Origin: Sipunculus nudus
Lineage: Eukaryota > Annelida > Sipuncula > Golfingiida > Sipunculidae
Reading direction: 5' to 3'
DNA: 64,000 nucleotides
Assembly (NCBI GenBank): GCA_026874595.1
Contig: CM049310.1
Coordinates: 45,601,058-45,665,057 of the forward strand
Shown: piece after piece, positions 22,913 to 35,175 of the stretch
Position numbering within the stretch: position 1 is the first letter of the stretch
Layout of the letters: the number at the start of each line of letters is the position of its first letter
The notes under the pieces: model-generated
The model's database searches: none
What the model was told of the DNA's origin: nothing
The model's input: only the letters and a program-made list of their open reading frames with translations
Translations under genes and position numbers: made by a program

Positions 22913-23664
22913 TGTACTACTAGACAGCGTGAAATGTCAAGGGGAATGAATAAAGAAGTCAGTGTTTTTTTGTTAACAAATAATTATAATTTATCTTTAA
23001 AACAATCCTAACATTACAATACACTAAATCAATACAATTACACAGGAAAACAATAAAAATGTACAGTTCCAGAGTGTCCGGATCCTAGGCTTTTCTGGAT
23101 ACCACCATTGTCACAGCTCAACAAGTCCTTTAAAACATATAATCCAGATGAACAGTTCACGTAAATCTTCTCAGAGAATTATAGTCCAATGTGATCTCGA
23201 AATCAGTCTGTTGTAATCCAAAAGTGAAGTTCTGGCAATAATCCCAAAGGCAAACTGAATAAAATCTGTTACAAAGTTCGAAGAAAATCTATAAGTGCTG
23301 CAATTTTCAGAAAGGTCCACAAACTGACTCACACTCTTCCGTGTCCGCTGGAATATTTCTCTCTCCTCGGCTCTAAACAAAGCCCCTATTTATAACTTTT
23401 TCATTCTAAAATACTAAAATGGAAAAATCCACTGAACAATACACACGTTACAGGAACAGATTGAAACATCTATAACGAAGAATTGATTACTCTGTGTTTC
23501 TACACTTCAGCCCCCGACACGTGGGCCAGCCCGACTCGTAAGTCTCCCATGGCAACGAACTATGCTGGCCTAACAGACACATGTAAGACTGCTGGGCACA
23601 ATAAACCAGGGCCTGCCTAACACGAATTAGAATGTCAACAGCGCACAATAAAAGAGACACCTGT

Positions 23665-23668
<4 letters not shown>
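22913..23668 (-). mobile_element. Candidate solo LTR (retrotransposon), 756 bp
   Basis: On the minus strand it runs from TGTTACAGGTGTCTC to GTCTAGTAGTACA, with the canonical TG...CA ends. A TATA box, TTATAAATA, lies at 23395-23387 (minus), about 280 bp into the block, followed by GGGGCTTTG and a GA-rich leader, as expected of a U3-R boundary. No gag or pol follows on either side, so if it is an LTR it is a solo one. The flanks do not give a clean 5-bp duplication (TATTC versus ATATA); the right flank is an AT array. The ORFs inside are shadows. Confidence 0.5.

Positions 23669-23698
<30 letters not shown>
23669..23698. repeat. (AT)n microsatellite, right of LTR-like block
   Basis: Alternating AT tract beginning immediately at the predicted LTR end. 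Confidence 0.95.
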
Positions 23699-23703
<5 letters not shown>

Positions 23704-24889
23704 GTAGGACTTGGTTTTAAAAAATCTTAATCGATGATTTAAAAAAATAAAAACAACCGTTGATCGAGTATAAATTAATTTTTTATGTACTTTCTATTTT
23801 ACTTTGAAATCTTTTGTATGCTAGTACCTAAAATAATGACCCAAGTAAAAAGTCTGACATGTACCTGGGCATTCATAATGAAATGTCAATCCACCCGCAT
23901 CGAAGGTCGACTTGCCGTCGGACGATTGTTGCACGCGCAAAGTTTTGATGCTATTCGCTACCTTATGTTCGTATATCTCTGACCGGATAAGATTTTTTTT
24001 GCATGTGCATATGTAATCGTTTTTTATATATATGCAAAAATGCATTCGATTTAATCGATACTGAAAGAAAACGAACTATCATTGTTTTAATCGATAAATC
24101 GGCACACTACATATATATATATAAATTAAATACCCTTTACCTGATGGTAATATAACTTGTTTGGAAACTAATCTTACTAAAGCACAGAGAAGCCAAAAGC
24201 TAGTGAGAATTAAAACATACGTTTTACAAAGAAACCAAATATTCCAGCTGCCAAGGATCTCTCAGTTATCCGAGGGAAGTCTAAAACATGGAAAATTAAT
24301 ATCAACAGAAAGTGAAACAGCAGATGGTCTGAGCGTGGTTACTCTCCTCTGGGTTAAAAATGAATGGCTTAATTGAAAAAAAGTGGGGGTTATTTTAGGG
24401 CAGGAGTGGATGCAAACACAGCGACAGAGCGGATAATAATTGTATGTGAGTCACAAGGGCGGACCCCAGTACCTCGGGACCGCTCACTTTTGATGAGGCA
24501 TTTAACCTTATGATACTATTGATCCGGTGGTCTTTATTAGAATACCTCGTGGGTTTCAGTATTAAGCCCGTAATTTAGATTACTGCGTCCATTGATTTTC
24601 ATCGTACGGCATCAGGGTGTCAAAGATCAAGAGAAAATTAATTTCATGAGCTGACCCGCCAATGACACTGACCATGTTTAAAACAATAGGGCGGTCTCAA
24701 AGTGCAGCATTGTGGAGGATTTAAAGGTAAAAGATAGCAAAGATAGGAAGATGCAATAACTGTCTCTTGGTTACACACACAGGACCACATACATACGCAT
24801 ATGATCTGTTTTTATTTGATCCTTGAAGCGAAATCACGTTAGCATTGTGTCTGTAGGTGTGTTGCAGCAACATGGATTATGCCGAGTCT
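23699..24889. other. Intergenic DNA, no gene seen
   Basis: AT-rich unique sequence. ORFs at 23785-24045 and 24161-24376 show no domain. Confidence 0.5.
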
Positions 24890-25515
24890 TGTATGAGGCG
24901 GCGTGTAAGGCGGTACGTTTCTGTCCGGTATGAGGCAGTGTGTCGGTCGACTTGGCTATGTCAGGTGTGAGGCGGTGTGTCAAGCCCACACGACTGCGTC
25001 CGGTATGAGGCGGTGTCAGGATGGCATGGCTGTGTCCGGTTTGAAGCGGTGTGTCAGGCCCGCACGTCTGTGGGTGGCATTGGGCTGTATGTCAAGCTCG
25101 CCTGGCTGCGTCCGTTATGAGGCGGTGTGTCAGGCCGGCATGGCTGTGTCCGAAATGAGGCGGTGTGTCAGGCCCAAACGTCTATGGGTGTGTCAGGAAA
25201 GTTCCACTGTGTGTGGTATGGGGCGGTGTGTCAGTGCTATGATCTGTGTCTAATATAGGGTGGTGTCTAAAGCTCACACGTATGTTTCCGCTAGAGGCTG
25301 TGTGTCCGGTTCATGTATCTGTTTCCGGTATTAGGCGGTTGTCAGGCCCGCACGTCCGTGTCCGTTGTGAGGCGCCGTGTCAGGCCCTGAGGGTTCTGTC
25401 CGGAATAAGACTCAGGTACTCACGGCTCTGTCCGGCATGCACAGAGTTAGGCAAGCACGGCTGGCTCTGTCAGGTATCAGGCGGCGAGCCTGGCCTACAC
25501 AGCTGTTTCCGGCTT
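24890..25515. repeat. GC-rich minisatellite, unit about 38 bp
   Basis: Degenerate tandem units built on TGTCCGGTATGAGGCGG followed by TGTGTCAGGCCCGCACGGCTG, best preserved at about 24985-25180 and decaying to the right. The unit is not a multiple of three, so the two ORFs across it (24930-25253 and 25246-25518) cycle through different frames of the same repeat and are not genes. The array is strikingly GC-rich against its AT-rich flanks. Confidence 0.8.
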
Positions 25516-27552
25516 TGAGTCAGACTTGAAAGCTGCACTCAATCTCCTATGACGGTTACGGAAACAATATTCCCAGAAAATTACCATTCAGATAAATGCC
25601 ATCATCGGTGCTCCGAACACCCATTTAATGAAAAACTGTTTCATTGAAAAATATAATGGCTGTTTTTTTTCAGTAAGTTATTTAGCCAGCTATTCTTTTT
25701 TATATTTGAAATGAAATGTAGGAACATGGTTCTCCAACACAACATTGCTAAAGTAGATCTTAGGGTAGGGTATCCTATTGAAGGGAGACCTAAGATGGGA
25801 AACAATCGACTTCGGGACATATGTCTTAAAACCCGATACGACGACATCAAGTGATAAACCTTTTTGGGATGAGATTAAGTAAAACAGACACGATGCCTCT
25901 CTCTTTCAGATAAGCGTGTAATGAAAACTTTAGAACATTTCTTCCTCCCAGAAGGTGTGTTGACTCTGTCCATCACTCTAGTTAATTTCTTTATTTTAGC
26001 AGATTGTGCGGGTTCGCATTCCATGCGAAATGTCTCTATGTTTTAAAGGGTGCGTGTCCTAGGAGTGAAGGATAAAGGCCCTTGACGGTAACCCCTTTGT
26101 CGCAAAAGTTATCCTCAGTATCTATTATGATTGTGTGAGTTGTATAATCTGAATGAAACCAAGGATAATTTTACAAATAAACAGGCCACAAACACCTTGA
26201 AGGCAGACAGGGAAACTGGACATAATTCATTATATGTCATTTAATTTATCTTTAATTTTCATCTACGGATATCTAATTTTTTTATATATAATCATTGCCT
26301 TTAATGAGGAACGTTAATATTTCGTGTCAATTCATGAAATTAATACATCTTGCTTAATAAACCCATCGGATTACAAGTAATATTGAGATACTGAGATACG
26401 TATTTATCCTTAAAATGGGACGCAAAATTGCGGCTTCAACGTTCCCAGGTGAAAGCGCGTGACCTCTCATATTTGTCCGGAGACGTGTGCTAACATAATG
26501 TATACCTTGTGTTTAAACAAGGTCTAAACATGAACACGTTCAAACCAGATATTAAATATATGTACAAATTATCATAACATACGAGTAACATGAAGGGCAT
26601 CACAAACCAGTTATTAACGATGGAAATATGATTTAAATACTAAAAAATCCATTGATACACTGAAAAAAATTGCTTGAACCGCAGATAATCATTGTTTCTG
26701 TGTGTAATGACCCAAAACAATTTTCCTATCAATAGAATAAAAAAATAAATAAAGTAAAGAATTGAAATTAAAGTAACAGTTCGGAGCTTTGTATAATGAC
26801 ATTCATCGGCGCACCGACATTTGCCCTGGTAGCTCCACAATAATTTGCTTTATTGCAACAGTGAGTCCGTAAGAATAAAATATGAGACAATTCTGAAACA
26901 GCCAATAAGCAAAAATAGGGATGGATATTGATAAATAAAACTGAAAACATGATTTTCATCTTGAATCTTTGCTGGCAATAATGTCAGGATTTGAAAGAAA
27001 AATTTCGTTTACATTTTGAGCTCTCAAAATGTGGTTGAGTTGGAAGTTGTCATTTTATTTAACACGTAATTTAATCGAATCCGGTAGCGGTATGCTGTAC
27101 AGAATGTTGCCTCATGGGAAATCAAACAAATCTCTGACCAAGCTGACAATACATGGCCACGTTGGGCTATCTGCCCTACCAATGACACAGGTCAATTTGT
27201 TCACATTTGATTCCGTTCCATATGAGATAATTGATGACCAAACCAACCCTTCAGGCCTTACATCACACCATCCGTTATTACATTACAATATCACTTTTTA
27301 GCGCTATATAGGAAACTTTAATTAAATGATTTTTAAATTGTTTTTATGCTTCATTTGCATTATATCCTTTATAACATATATCGTTCAGTTTCTTTCGGTT
27401 ACTAATGAGAACTGCGCTATAACTGGAGCCGTACAGATAAATTTTATACAGCAATATGGCCAAAAACTGTCGCAATGGAAAATTAAAAAAATACATTATG
27501 GACCTTGTCCCATACAACCTCCACAGAAGCAAAGGCGGTGCAGTTGTTTCAG
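25516..27552. other. Intergenic DNA, no gene seen
   Basis: AT-rich unique sequence. ORFs at 25641-25850, 26640-26959, 27029-27301 and 27326-27556 have no domain and AT-driven composition. Confidence 0.5.
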
Positions 27553-27794
27553 ATAATCCCCGTTAACTTCAAATTGATTTCAGATTACCTCATGGGGTAG
27601 CTTGAAATCGATTTAAGATTGCCCCTTTGATTTGAGATTACCATAAAACGTTATTTCATTATGCTTATTCACCTAAGGTTCATATTTCAAATTCTTTCTT
27701 CCTTCTTGATTTCCTAAATAAGTTTGTATATTTTATGCTTGTATATAATGTGTCATGCGTTTTGGTGAAGTGTATGTATTTATGTATGTATGTA

Positions 27795-27857
<63 letters not shown>

Positions 27858-28061
27858 GTAATTAACAAAATAATTCACTGTTTGCGATAATCGTATCTCG
27901 TATTTTTCAAATATGGTTTATAACTGTAATTGAAGCACAAGAGTTTAACATTTGGTTTAATCAGCAAGGAATAACCTGAACAATGCGGGGTAACCTAAGA
28001 TTGCGTTCAGACTACCTCAGTGGTAATCTGAAATCAATTTCAGGTTACCGGGGGTAACTTG
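27553..28061. mobile_element. Long-TIR non-autonomous DNA element around an (AT)n tract
   Basis: About 75 bp at each end are imperfect inverted repeats. The left arm has AAATTGATTTCAGATTACC and GGGGTAGCTTGAA; the right arm, read in reverse complement, has the same 19-mer and AGGTAGTCTGAA at the same spacing, followed by ATCTTAGGTTACCCC. The centre is AT-rich and contains the (AT)n array at 27793. No ORF. The target duplication is unclear, so the ends are approximate and the superfamily is unknown. Confidence 0.55.
27793..27853. repeat. (AT)n microsatellite
   Basis: About 60 bp, preceded by TATG repeats, inside the long-TIR element. Confidence 0.95.
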
Positions 28062-29865
28062 GAAGGGGGCAAATCTTAAGTCTTTACACCGTCCCCCTAG
28101 AAATCATCAGTTTATTTTTACTTTTCAAACATGTTTTACCAGGATAGCCTACTCAGCTTATTGGCTGTTTTTCAACAGGCTTCTGGGTAAAGTTAGTTAC
28201 CCATAAAATGAATCAAATGGACTTCATACAGATTAGATATGACATAATGCTCTATCGGATACATATTTTAGTATATATTGTAAAATATTAAAAAAAATGT
28301 TATGCTGTTAGACACATAGTCGTTACATAGAAGACATTGAAATTATAAAAAGTACATATCTAAATCTCATGTAATTGATAAAAAGGAAGGTTTATGATAA
28401 GTATGTATGAATAATACAAAATTGTGCTATCGCATCAAACATCTATATAAACGTGTAAAATGGTCGTTATTCGAGGCAGACTTTAAAGAGAATGGCAGTG
28501 ATTCCATAGATATTGACCAGCATTACTAAAACTAGACTTAAATCAAGACCGTGTTTTGCGCAAACTGATAAATATTCCTTGATTTACCATTTTAGTTATC
28601 GACCGGAGTCTGGATCCGCATAATGAAACACAAAGGTGCCGTAACCCTATGCATGTACTCTTTCCCGTGGGCTTTAACTAACCTTTTGCCAACATGTAAC
28701 GTTATATGGTCTAAAATACAGCATGCCTGAGAGCTAGTGGACACTTGTCTAAGCCAGCGATAACCGTTCTTATACACGTACTATGGCCAATATATGACAT
28801 GTCTCAATATGCATCTGCGGTTTATAGCTATTTCCTATGTCAGTTTCCGTGAGTACAATACGAAATATTAAATTGAAAAGCTTTTGGTAGCAGACCTGTA
28901 TTAGAGTAGGTTTAGATGGTTATGGAAGACCAATATTTTTCCTTCGGGGCAGCAGTCCTTTTATAGTGCTTTCAGAAGTGTTGACAACACATACACTAAG
29001 GATCGGCATATGGGACACACTGAGAGCAATTTGATTACTGGTTTTAACATGTCCATGGTGTCTGGACGTATTAAAATATTTAGTTATGCCTTTCCTTTAA
29101 TGTTGTTTATTTTTTCGCGACCATTTGCGGGCGTGAGATCTATAGCTAGCGCAAACATCAAACATGACAGCCTTTCAACACGGGTATTACTGGTTATATG
29201 AGAGTATATGGGCGCACAACATGAATATAACGCCGAACAAAGGTTGTAAATCGATCCTGTATATTGTAATATCTGAGTGCTCTTTGCATCTCCATTGAGT
29301 CGGAAAGATCTTAGAATTCACCAGGAAGACGTACGGAACATTTTCGTAAATCCCCGTGGAACCTCTTGATGCATAAATGTCAACGACCCATGTCTTGCAC
29401 CTACGCCTCCAGTGATATGTGATTATTTCTTTTAATAAAATAGCATGTTCCCGGATATAAAGGTGAAAAAGGCCCCAGATCTCATTATGTTTAATGTCAC
29501 ATGAATATAGAACATTCGGTTATGACCTTTGTTTCTTAAAGTTATAATACAAGATAAATTGAAAGTCTCTGTTTGAATATGCTGTTAAAGTTTATTGTCA
29601 TTAAGAAAAACTTCAAATTGAGTGGGGTTATGTCATTTGTAAAAAATTATCCAATAAATTATTGGTAGTCATGTTTCCTTTATTCTTAGCCAACAACGGG
29701 AAATGTTCAAGTTTAATATGAAATTTAATAAAAACGCCAGTACAACAAAAGGTATTCACATAGGAAACCTGCATTTGCTGATGAATATGAAACACTTATG
29801 AGCCTGTCTTAGGGGGATTTTGGGATTGCTGGCTTTCGTCAAACTCGTGGCATGTCGCGGACGAA
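28062..29865. other. Intergenic DNA, no gene seen
   Basis: AT-rich unique sequence with two small chance ORFs (28592-28777, 29010-29201). Confidence 0.5.
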
Positions 29866-30345
29866 GCGGCTACAGTGTCTGTGACAAGCTATAACAGCCT
29901 ACACATATCTGACGTCAAGCAAGGCCAAGCTACCAACAACCGGCGACAAAATCGTAGCTTCAAAGGACAATCACCAACGACAACCTACGACAACTTACGA
30001 CCACACCGGCGACAATCTACGACACCTGAATTCATGCTACGTCCACCCGGTACAAGCTACGATGAGTCTCGACCCTTTGCTGTTTGTGGAGCATTCCACG
30101 ACAGCCCACGACAGCGCCTACGACAACAGTTGTCACCTAGCGACAACCGACGACATCACCAAGGACAGCAGAAGTCGGGCCATGTTCGGTAGCGTCAGAC
30201 AGGCTGTCGGCTGAGAATTTTGAAAATCCTGCGGCGACAGGTAAGAGGCAACAAGTATATGGGCGACTTCAGGAGACTACTCCAGACCATACAGGCGACA
30301 CCCTGACGACCATGAGGTGAGAGCCTGGTCGCTTGTAGTCGCCTA
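29866..30345 (+). repeat. CGACAA-rich degenerate repeat block
   Basis: The motif CTACGACAAC and its variants (CGACAA, CGACAG, GGCGACA) recur more than twenty times over about 470 bp with irregular spacing. A 105-codon ORF (29875-30192) runs through the densest part, but its Arg/Gln/Ser/Thr-rich product follows from the repeat and has no independent support. A perfect CRE lies at 29910-29917. It may be a degenerate minisatellite or part of a dispersed repeat. Confidence 0.55.
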
Positions 30346-30923
30346 AATATGACAGTGTGACATGGCATTTCTGTCCTTGACCTTTCGTCTTGGTATGACC
30401 ACTAAATTTAATGCAAGTTTAAGAACCTTTTACCTCGTTGCCAAAAGCGCTGTGTTAGGATAATAAATAATTTTATTTCGGCGAAAATGCGTTCTTGGTG
30501 ATTATGACAAAATTATGAAAATCGTAATTGAGGATCTTGCATGTAGTAGTTAAACATAAACATGGACCCAATACCGAACGTAGCAACCATAATCCTAATT
30601 GGTCTAAATAAATATATATTGTTCTGACGCCGAATCCGATATAAATAGGGGTATTACGCACTACCATCACTTCCACACTTATGATGATCGGCGGTTTAAA
30701 GACAAAGCCAAACAGGACAGTGTGTAATAATACAAAGTGTGGTCCTACACAAGGATGAGACGTTTCGTGCCCTAACGGAAATGACTGGACGGTGTAACGC
30801 CATTAACTTAAGGAATAATATCAAAGTTAATCACTACACCATCTTACTTAAGAAACCAGAACATACTCAGTTTGCGCAGCTATACCGGATGGAGAATCAT
30901 TTAGGTGAGAACACAGGTAGAAT

Positions 30924-30926
<3 letters not shown>
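30346..30926. other. Intergenic DNA, no gene seen
   Basis: AT-rich unique sequence. The 122-codon ORF at 30739-31107 runs through the (AT)n array and into the MULE-like element, so it is not a gene. Confidence 0.55.

Positions 30927-30967
<41 letters not shown>
30927..30967. repeat. (AT)n microsatellite
   Basis: About 40 bp, ending 18 bp before MULE-like copy 3. Confidence 0.95.
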
Positions 30968-30970
<3 letters not shown>

Positions 30971-30985
30971 TAGCTAGCAGGAAGA

Positions 30986-31688
30986 TACGCTCCCGAGGCA
31001 GCGGAAATCTTGTGCTTCTAAAGAAGCAACTGATTATCACGCTGCCTGCTTTGACCGTTTATGATATATTTAGACACCAGATGGCGGTTCGTTGTCCACT
31101 GAAATAAACGTGCGCATGATGTGACAAGCAGCCAATCAGATGCCAATAAACAAACACTCGACAGGCATCCTGGCTCCGCCCATTGCTGCGCTTCAAGCGC
31201 CGCTTGATGAGTTTCCGGTCGAATTTAAATTGCTCCCTCTGCATTCTCGCATCATCGACCGATTCGATTATGACATTATGACTGTGTTAGGGTAGCCATG
31301 TATCTGTTGTCTGCAGAACTGAAACCAGCCAGCGAGGTGTGCACGCAGCCTTTGTTGTTACGTTTCATTTGAATTACAGCTCACCGGCCGAGCATCCTAT
31401 GTGCCTAATTAAGGCCCTAAGCAAACCATGTCAGGGGCAATTCTCTCTGAGCCTGTGGCCTGTTCATACGGTTACGCTGGGGGATGAGCTGTCGCTCAAA
31501 AAGAAAGGAATATGATTGGCTCCGTGTATTCCTCTCTTGGCTTTGTCTTCCAGCACAAGGTCTCATCTGATTGGACAAAAATACAGTGCTCCCCTCTGGT
31601 GTTGCAATTCAGGATACGAGGTCATAACAAACAGCGCCTTACAATGTAGGTAGTAGCCCTATAGGTAAAGCGCTGTGTAAAGAGCGTA
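30986..31688 (+). mobile_element. MULE-like non-autonomous element, copy 3
   Basis: 703 bp from TACGCTCCCGAGGCAGCGG to GCGCTGTGTAAAGAGCGTA. It is flanked by a perfect 9-bp duplication, GCAGGAAGA, at 30977-30985 and 31689-31697, which fixes the ends. The left 100 bp and the right 270 bp match copy 2. The interior (31090-31430), with CCAATCAGATG and CTCCGCCCATTGC, differs from copy 2 but partly matches copy 1. No transposase, so it depends on an enzyme supplied elsewhere. Confidence 0.8.
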
Positions 31689-31697
31689 GCAGGAAGA

Positions 31698-32068
31698 TAT
31701 TAAAATATATTAAAGTGTTAGTATTTGACCTTCATGTGAAGGTAGTCGTGTTCTCAACGTTTGTACATTGGTGAATTACTACAAGCGGCAACAAAGGATA
31801 CAAGAACGCCTGACGTGCAAAAAGTAAGCATTGTATATGTATTGTATTTTTAAAGCTTAAAACCTGATTCATTCCAGATAAAGCCTTCATATACGCAGCT
31901 AATGATATTGCTAAAAGCATGTGGCGTGAAGTGGGCGGTTACTGATGGGATTTTAGTCTTAAATATCTCGAACACAAATTAAATCAAGGGGTACATAATA
32001 CATTAAATCTAGTATAAAACATGAACCATTTAATCCAGTTAACGTTTGATTTTAAACATTAAATCCAG
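31698..32068. other. Intergenic DNA, no gene seen
   Basis: AT-rich unique sequence between MULE-like copy 3 and a hAT-like fragment. Confidence 0.55.
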
Positions 32069-32120
32069 GGGCGGATTCAGGATTTTGGAAAGGGAAGGGG
32101 GGTCCAATCCATGAAGACTA
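32067..32120 (+). mobile_element. hAT-like MITE end (copy c), fragment
   Basis: CAGGGGCGGATTCAGGATTT followed by GGAAAGGGAAGGGGGG matches the start of the family. No partner end is found nearby, so it is a truncated copy. Confidence 0.55.
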
Positions 32121-35020
32121 ATCAGAAAACCTAAAAAATAGAGACTCTGATCAAGCAAGGGAGGTAATTATATTGGGTTATCAATGATGGTTGCAACACT
32201 GGTAAATTCAGACTGAACATGGGTATATTTGTAGGTCAGGTGTAAAAAAGTGTAACATCAAAAAAAAAAAAGCAATGTCTTAACAGTTTGAATATTCACA
32301 TAATAAAAAAATAACGTAAGATTCTGCATAATATTTTAGCAGTCACTGAAGGATTATTTATCCAGAATATACGACAAATAGAAATATGTCTTATTGCTTT
32401 ATTGTATCTCTGATTCCAGATTTAACAGATTTATATTTATGAAAATACACATTTTATTATGAAAAGAAATATCTGGTTTTACGAAGCATAGGGAAGGTTT
32501 CTTATGAACAAAATATTTTTACTTTATAACAATATTTATGAACTGCGACTGTTTCCACTAACTCTACGAGGAGTAAAGAACATATCATGTATGAACCCGG
32601 GCACTTGTCTTAAAAACTAGAATTATACGTGAGACATGGCCAAGCCGCGCCATATTTATAGCTCATATCTAGTGTCCTTATATATAACATATGAACCTGT
32701 TTTAACTTGGGTCCTGCAGGGTTTACGACACCGTGTTTAACCCCGGTGCGCGCAGAGCTCTCTGGGTAATCCGTGCACGATGTGACCAAATCTTCATACG
32801 CTGCAAGCTGGCATAGATTGCTAACTACGCAAGTCTAAGGTCCTTCCGGGGTCACCTGTATAATCGACTTGACGTTCATGCTTATTCCAAAAGACTAACA
32901 AGTTAGAGGCAGGTCATGCAACCTAGCTGTAGATCTAAGCTACAAGTGTTCGAGTAAACTACAGCACTAGTGCATTTGAGCTTGAATTAATATATGGTCG
33001 ATACATGGCGTTTTCCCATGAGAGAATTAATCCTACATGATAAGAGCTATATGAGGTTAATTTAAAGCCTTCTGGATTTAAGGTTGCATGTATCTGGATA
33101 TTTCATTACAAGTAGGTGTAACTTTCTATTTAATCGAGATGAAAGAGTCAATCCGTATAATGAAAAGATATTTTAAGCATTTTAAGTCTTGTTGTAGGGA
33201 TGCAGGTCTCACGCCCGGTCTCAAGACCAATTTTTTTCCGGTTTTGGTTTTGGAGATCCTGGTTTCAGTATTTATCTCGGAGGTCATGAAGCAAAATAGT
33301 ATCTATACTTTACTCGACACGAAGCAGAAATTCGGGTTATTAAAATATGCATCATTAAATGAATGCACCATATAATGTATGCAGGAAATGTTCTTTGTTT
33401 GACGTTTCCTTTCTTCACAAAAGAGCATATGTGTCCATACTACTTGTTGTCTGTTGGTCTGGAAGTACTGCAGCAACAATGATTATGGACGGTTCACTGA
33501 TATGATAGTTTATGGTTGCACTGCCACAGATATAAGGAAGTAGATGACAGTTGGGTAAACACATATTCTTGATGTCTTGGTCTCGGATCAAAAACATTAC
33601 TGTCTTCATGGTTTTTCATGAAATGACCAAGAAATCGCAAAAAAAAAACATAACATGGACACTGGACAGACCAGGAATCGTCATCTAAGTCATGGACTTC
33701 TCAACCACGGCCTAAAAGCAGGGCCACGTTTTACCCAACGTTTACTGATTTCATAGGTATCTTACGTTAAAATAAAAGAAAAACAATGTAAATCTAAATG
33801 CATAGATAAAATTTCGAAACTATCAATATGTATTGAACCCCCATCTAACGGTTTTACAACGTCCACCTGAAAAGTTTTTAAGCACATGCGTCTAAAAACA
33901 ACAGATGTTGATTGAAAGTGGTATACACGACTGACAGTCAGCAGAGGCGGGAGCCCCTTTTCCTTACAAGTACTTGTATCCAAGCATTTATGGAACAGAC
34001 TTTGGGCCCTATGAAATGAATTTCTCAAACCGATGTATCACCTCCTTCAAGGTTCAAATTTTTGCTTTGTAGTTTAAAATTCCTCCACCAAATGCTTTAG
34101 AGTCAGAGTGAGGATGAAAATGCCTGCTCAATTAAAAAATGATATCCTTTTCCTTGCGCTAAATCCAACATCTCCATAAAGATTTATCTAAGAACTTCTT
34201 TTCAAAACTGATATGTTTTCATTGGTGAACAGACGCACAGGCAGGGACAAGCGGCGAAAAGGTTGAAAATACCTTATGATATTGTATTAATTATACTGCA
34301 ATAAGAGCTCCATCCGTGGGACATGCTCACACCTTTCAAATTAACGATAAGTTGTCAATCCAAAAATGTAAGAGTGAAAAAAAAACATAATTTGCCATCT
34401 TGAGCCGAGTAGGGTCTAAATTTTACATGTAGAGCAGAGAGACCAATAAGCACTTCCTGGATCGTAGTTAGATTGGTACCCCCGCGCTATTCAATCCCCC
34501 AAGAGCAGTCGGTCTTTAAAGCGCGGGGTACCAGTCTTAGTGTGCTCATTACTTGATCAACTGTTGGACACACGAAACTTTGTTTCTTGTCATGTCTTCA
34601 GATGTAAGTCAATCTTCTTTTTCATGTGTTATTCAAACATACGTATACATAAATTCAGTGTTAAAAAATTTGATTATTCTTTCAGACGAAGCATTTTTTC
34701 CAGGAAATACCCTCAAAGGTTCTTATTATTATCTTTAATCAGGTTCACCCCGGTAGGACCTGCTGGTGGCGCCTCTAAATTTGTTCTATTACCATTGGAT
34801 TTCTGCGCCCAGTTTCAGCAACTTTGCATTGCCAATGATGCCGGCAACCGAATATTAGAATAAGATGTAGGATAAAGCTGAATTTCGACGTGCATGTAAA
34901 TCGAGGTGATGAAATACTGAAACACTGCACCCTTGGTTCTCTGTTTCTCTGGAAGAAGACGACTTTTAGCAAACAAAACAGAAATTCTCCGTAACCTTAG
35001 GTCCTGGACAGCTGAGTAGG
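32121..35020. other. Intergenic DNA, no gene seen
   Basis: AT-rich unique sequence. The longest ORFs (33088-33375, 33762-34028, 34540-34863) lack domains, conserved motifs or neighbours in frame. Confidence 0.5.
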
Positions 35021-35024
35021 GACC

Positions 35025-35175
35025 TGGACAGCCTGTGGTAAAACGCTCGGCCTTCTTCGCTGGCGACCTGGCGTGGCTATGAGAGTGGGTTGTAGTTGCT
35101 TGTAAAAGTTCGGTGGTTTTCTTCTGGTCCTCCGGTTTCCTCTACCATTACCGACTACCAAGCGCCAAGATCAGA
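35025..35175 (+). repeat. tRNA-derived SINE fragment
   Basis: GCCTGTGGTAAAACGCTCGG followed by CTTCGCTGGCGACCTGG resembles the A-box-to-B-box head of tRNA-derived SINEs, with a decayed B box. It is followed by GGTCCTCCGGTTTCCTC, a body motif I associate with invertebrate SINEs. No coding capacity. Confidence 0.5.

Noticed and set aside
24930-25518. Two ORFs of 107 and 90 codons, cysteine- and arginine-rich
   Set aside because: They are successive frame readings of the 38-bp GC-rich minisatellite.
30739-31107. 122-codon ORF
   Set aside because: It reads through an (AT)n array as Ile-Tyr repeats and on into MULE-like copy 3.
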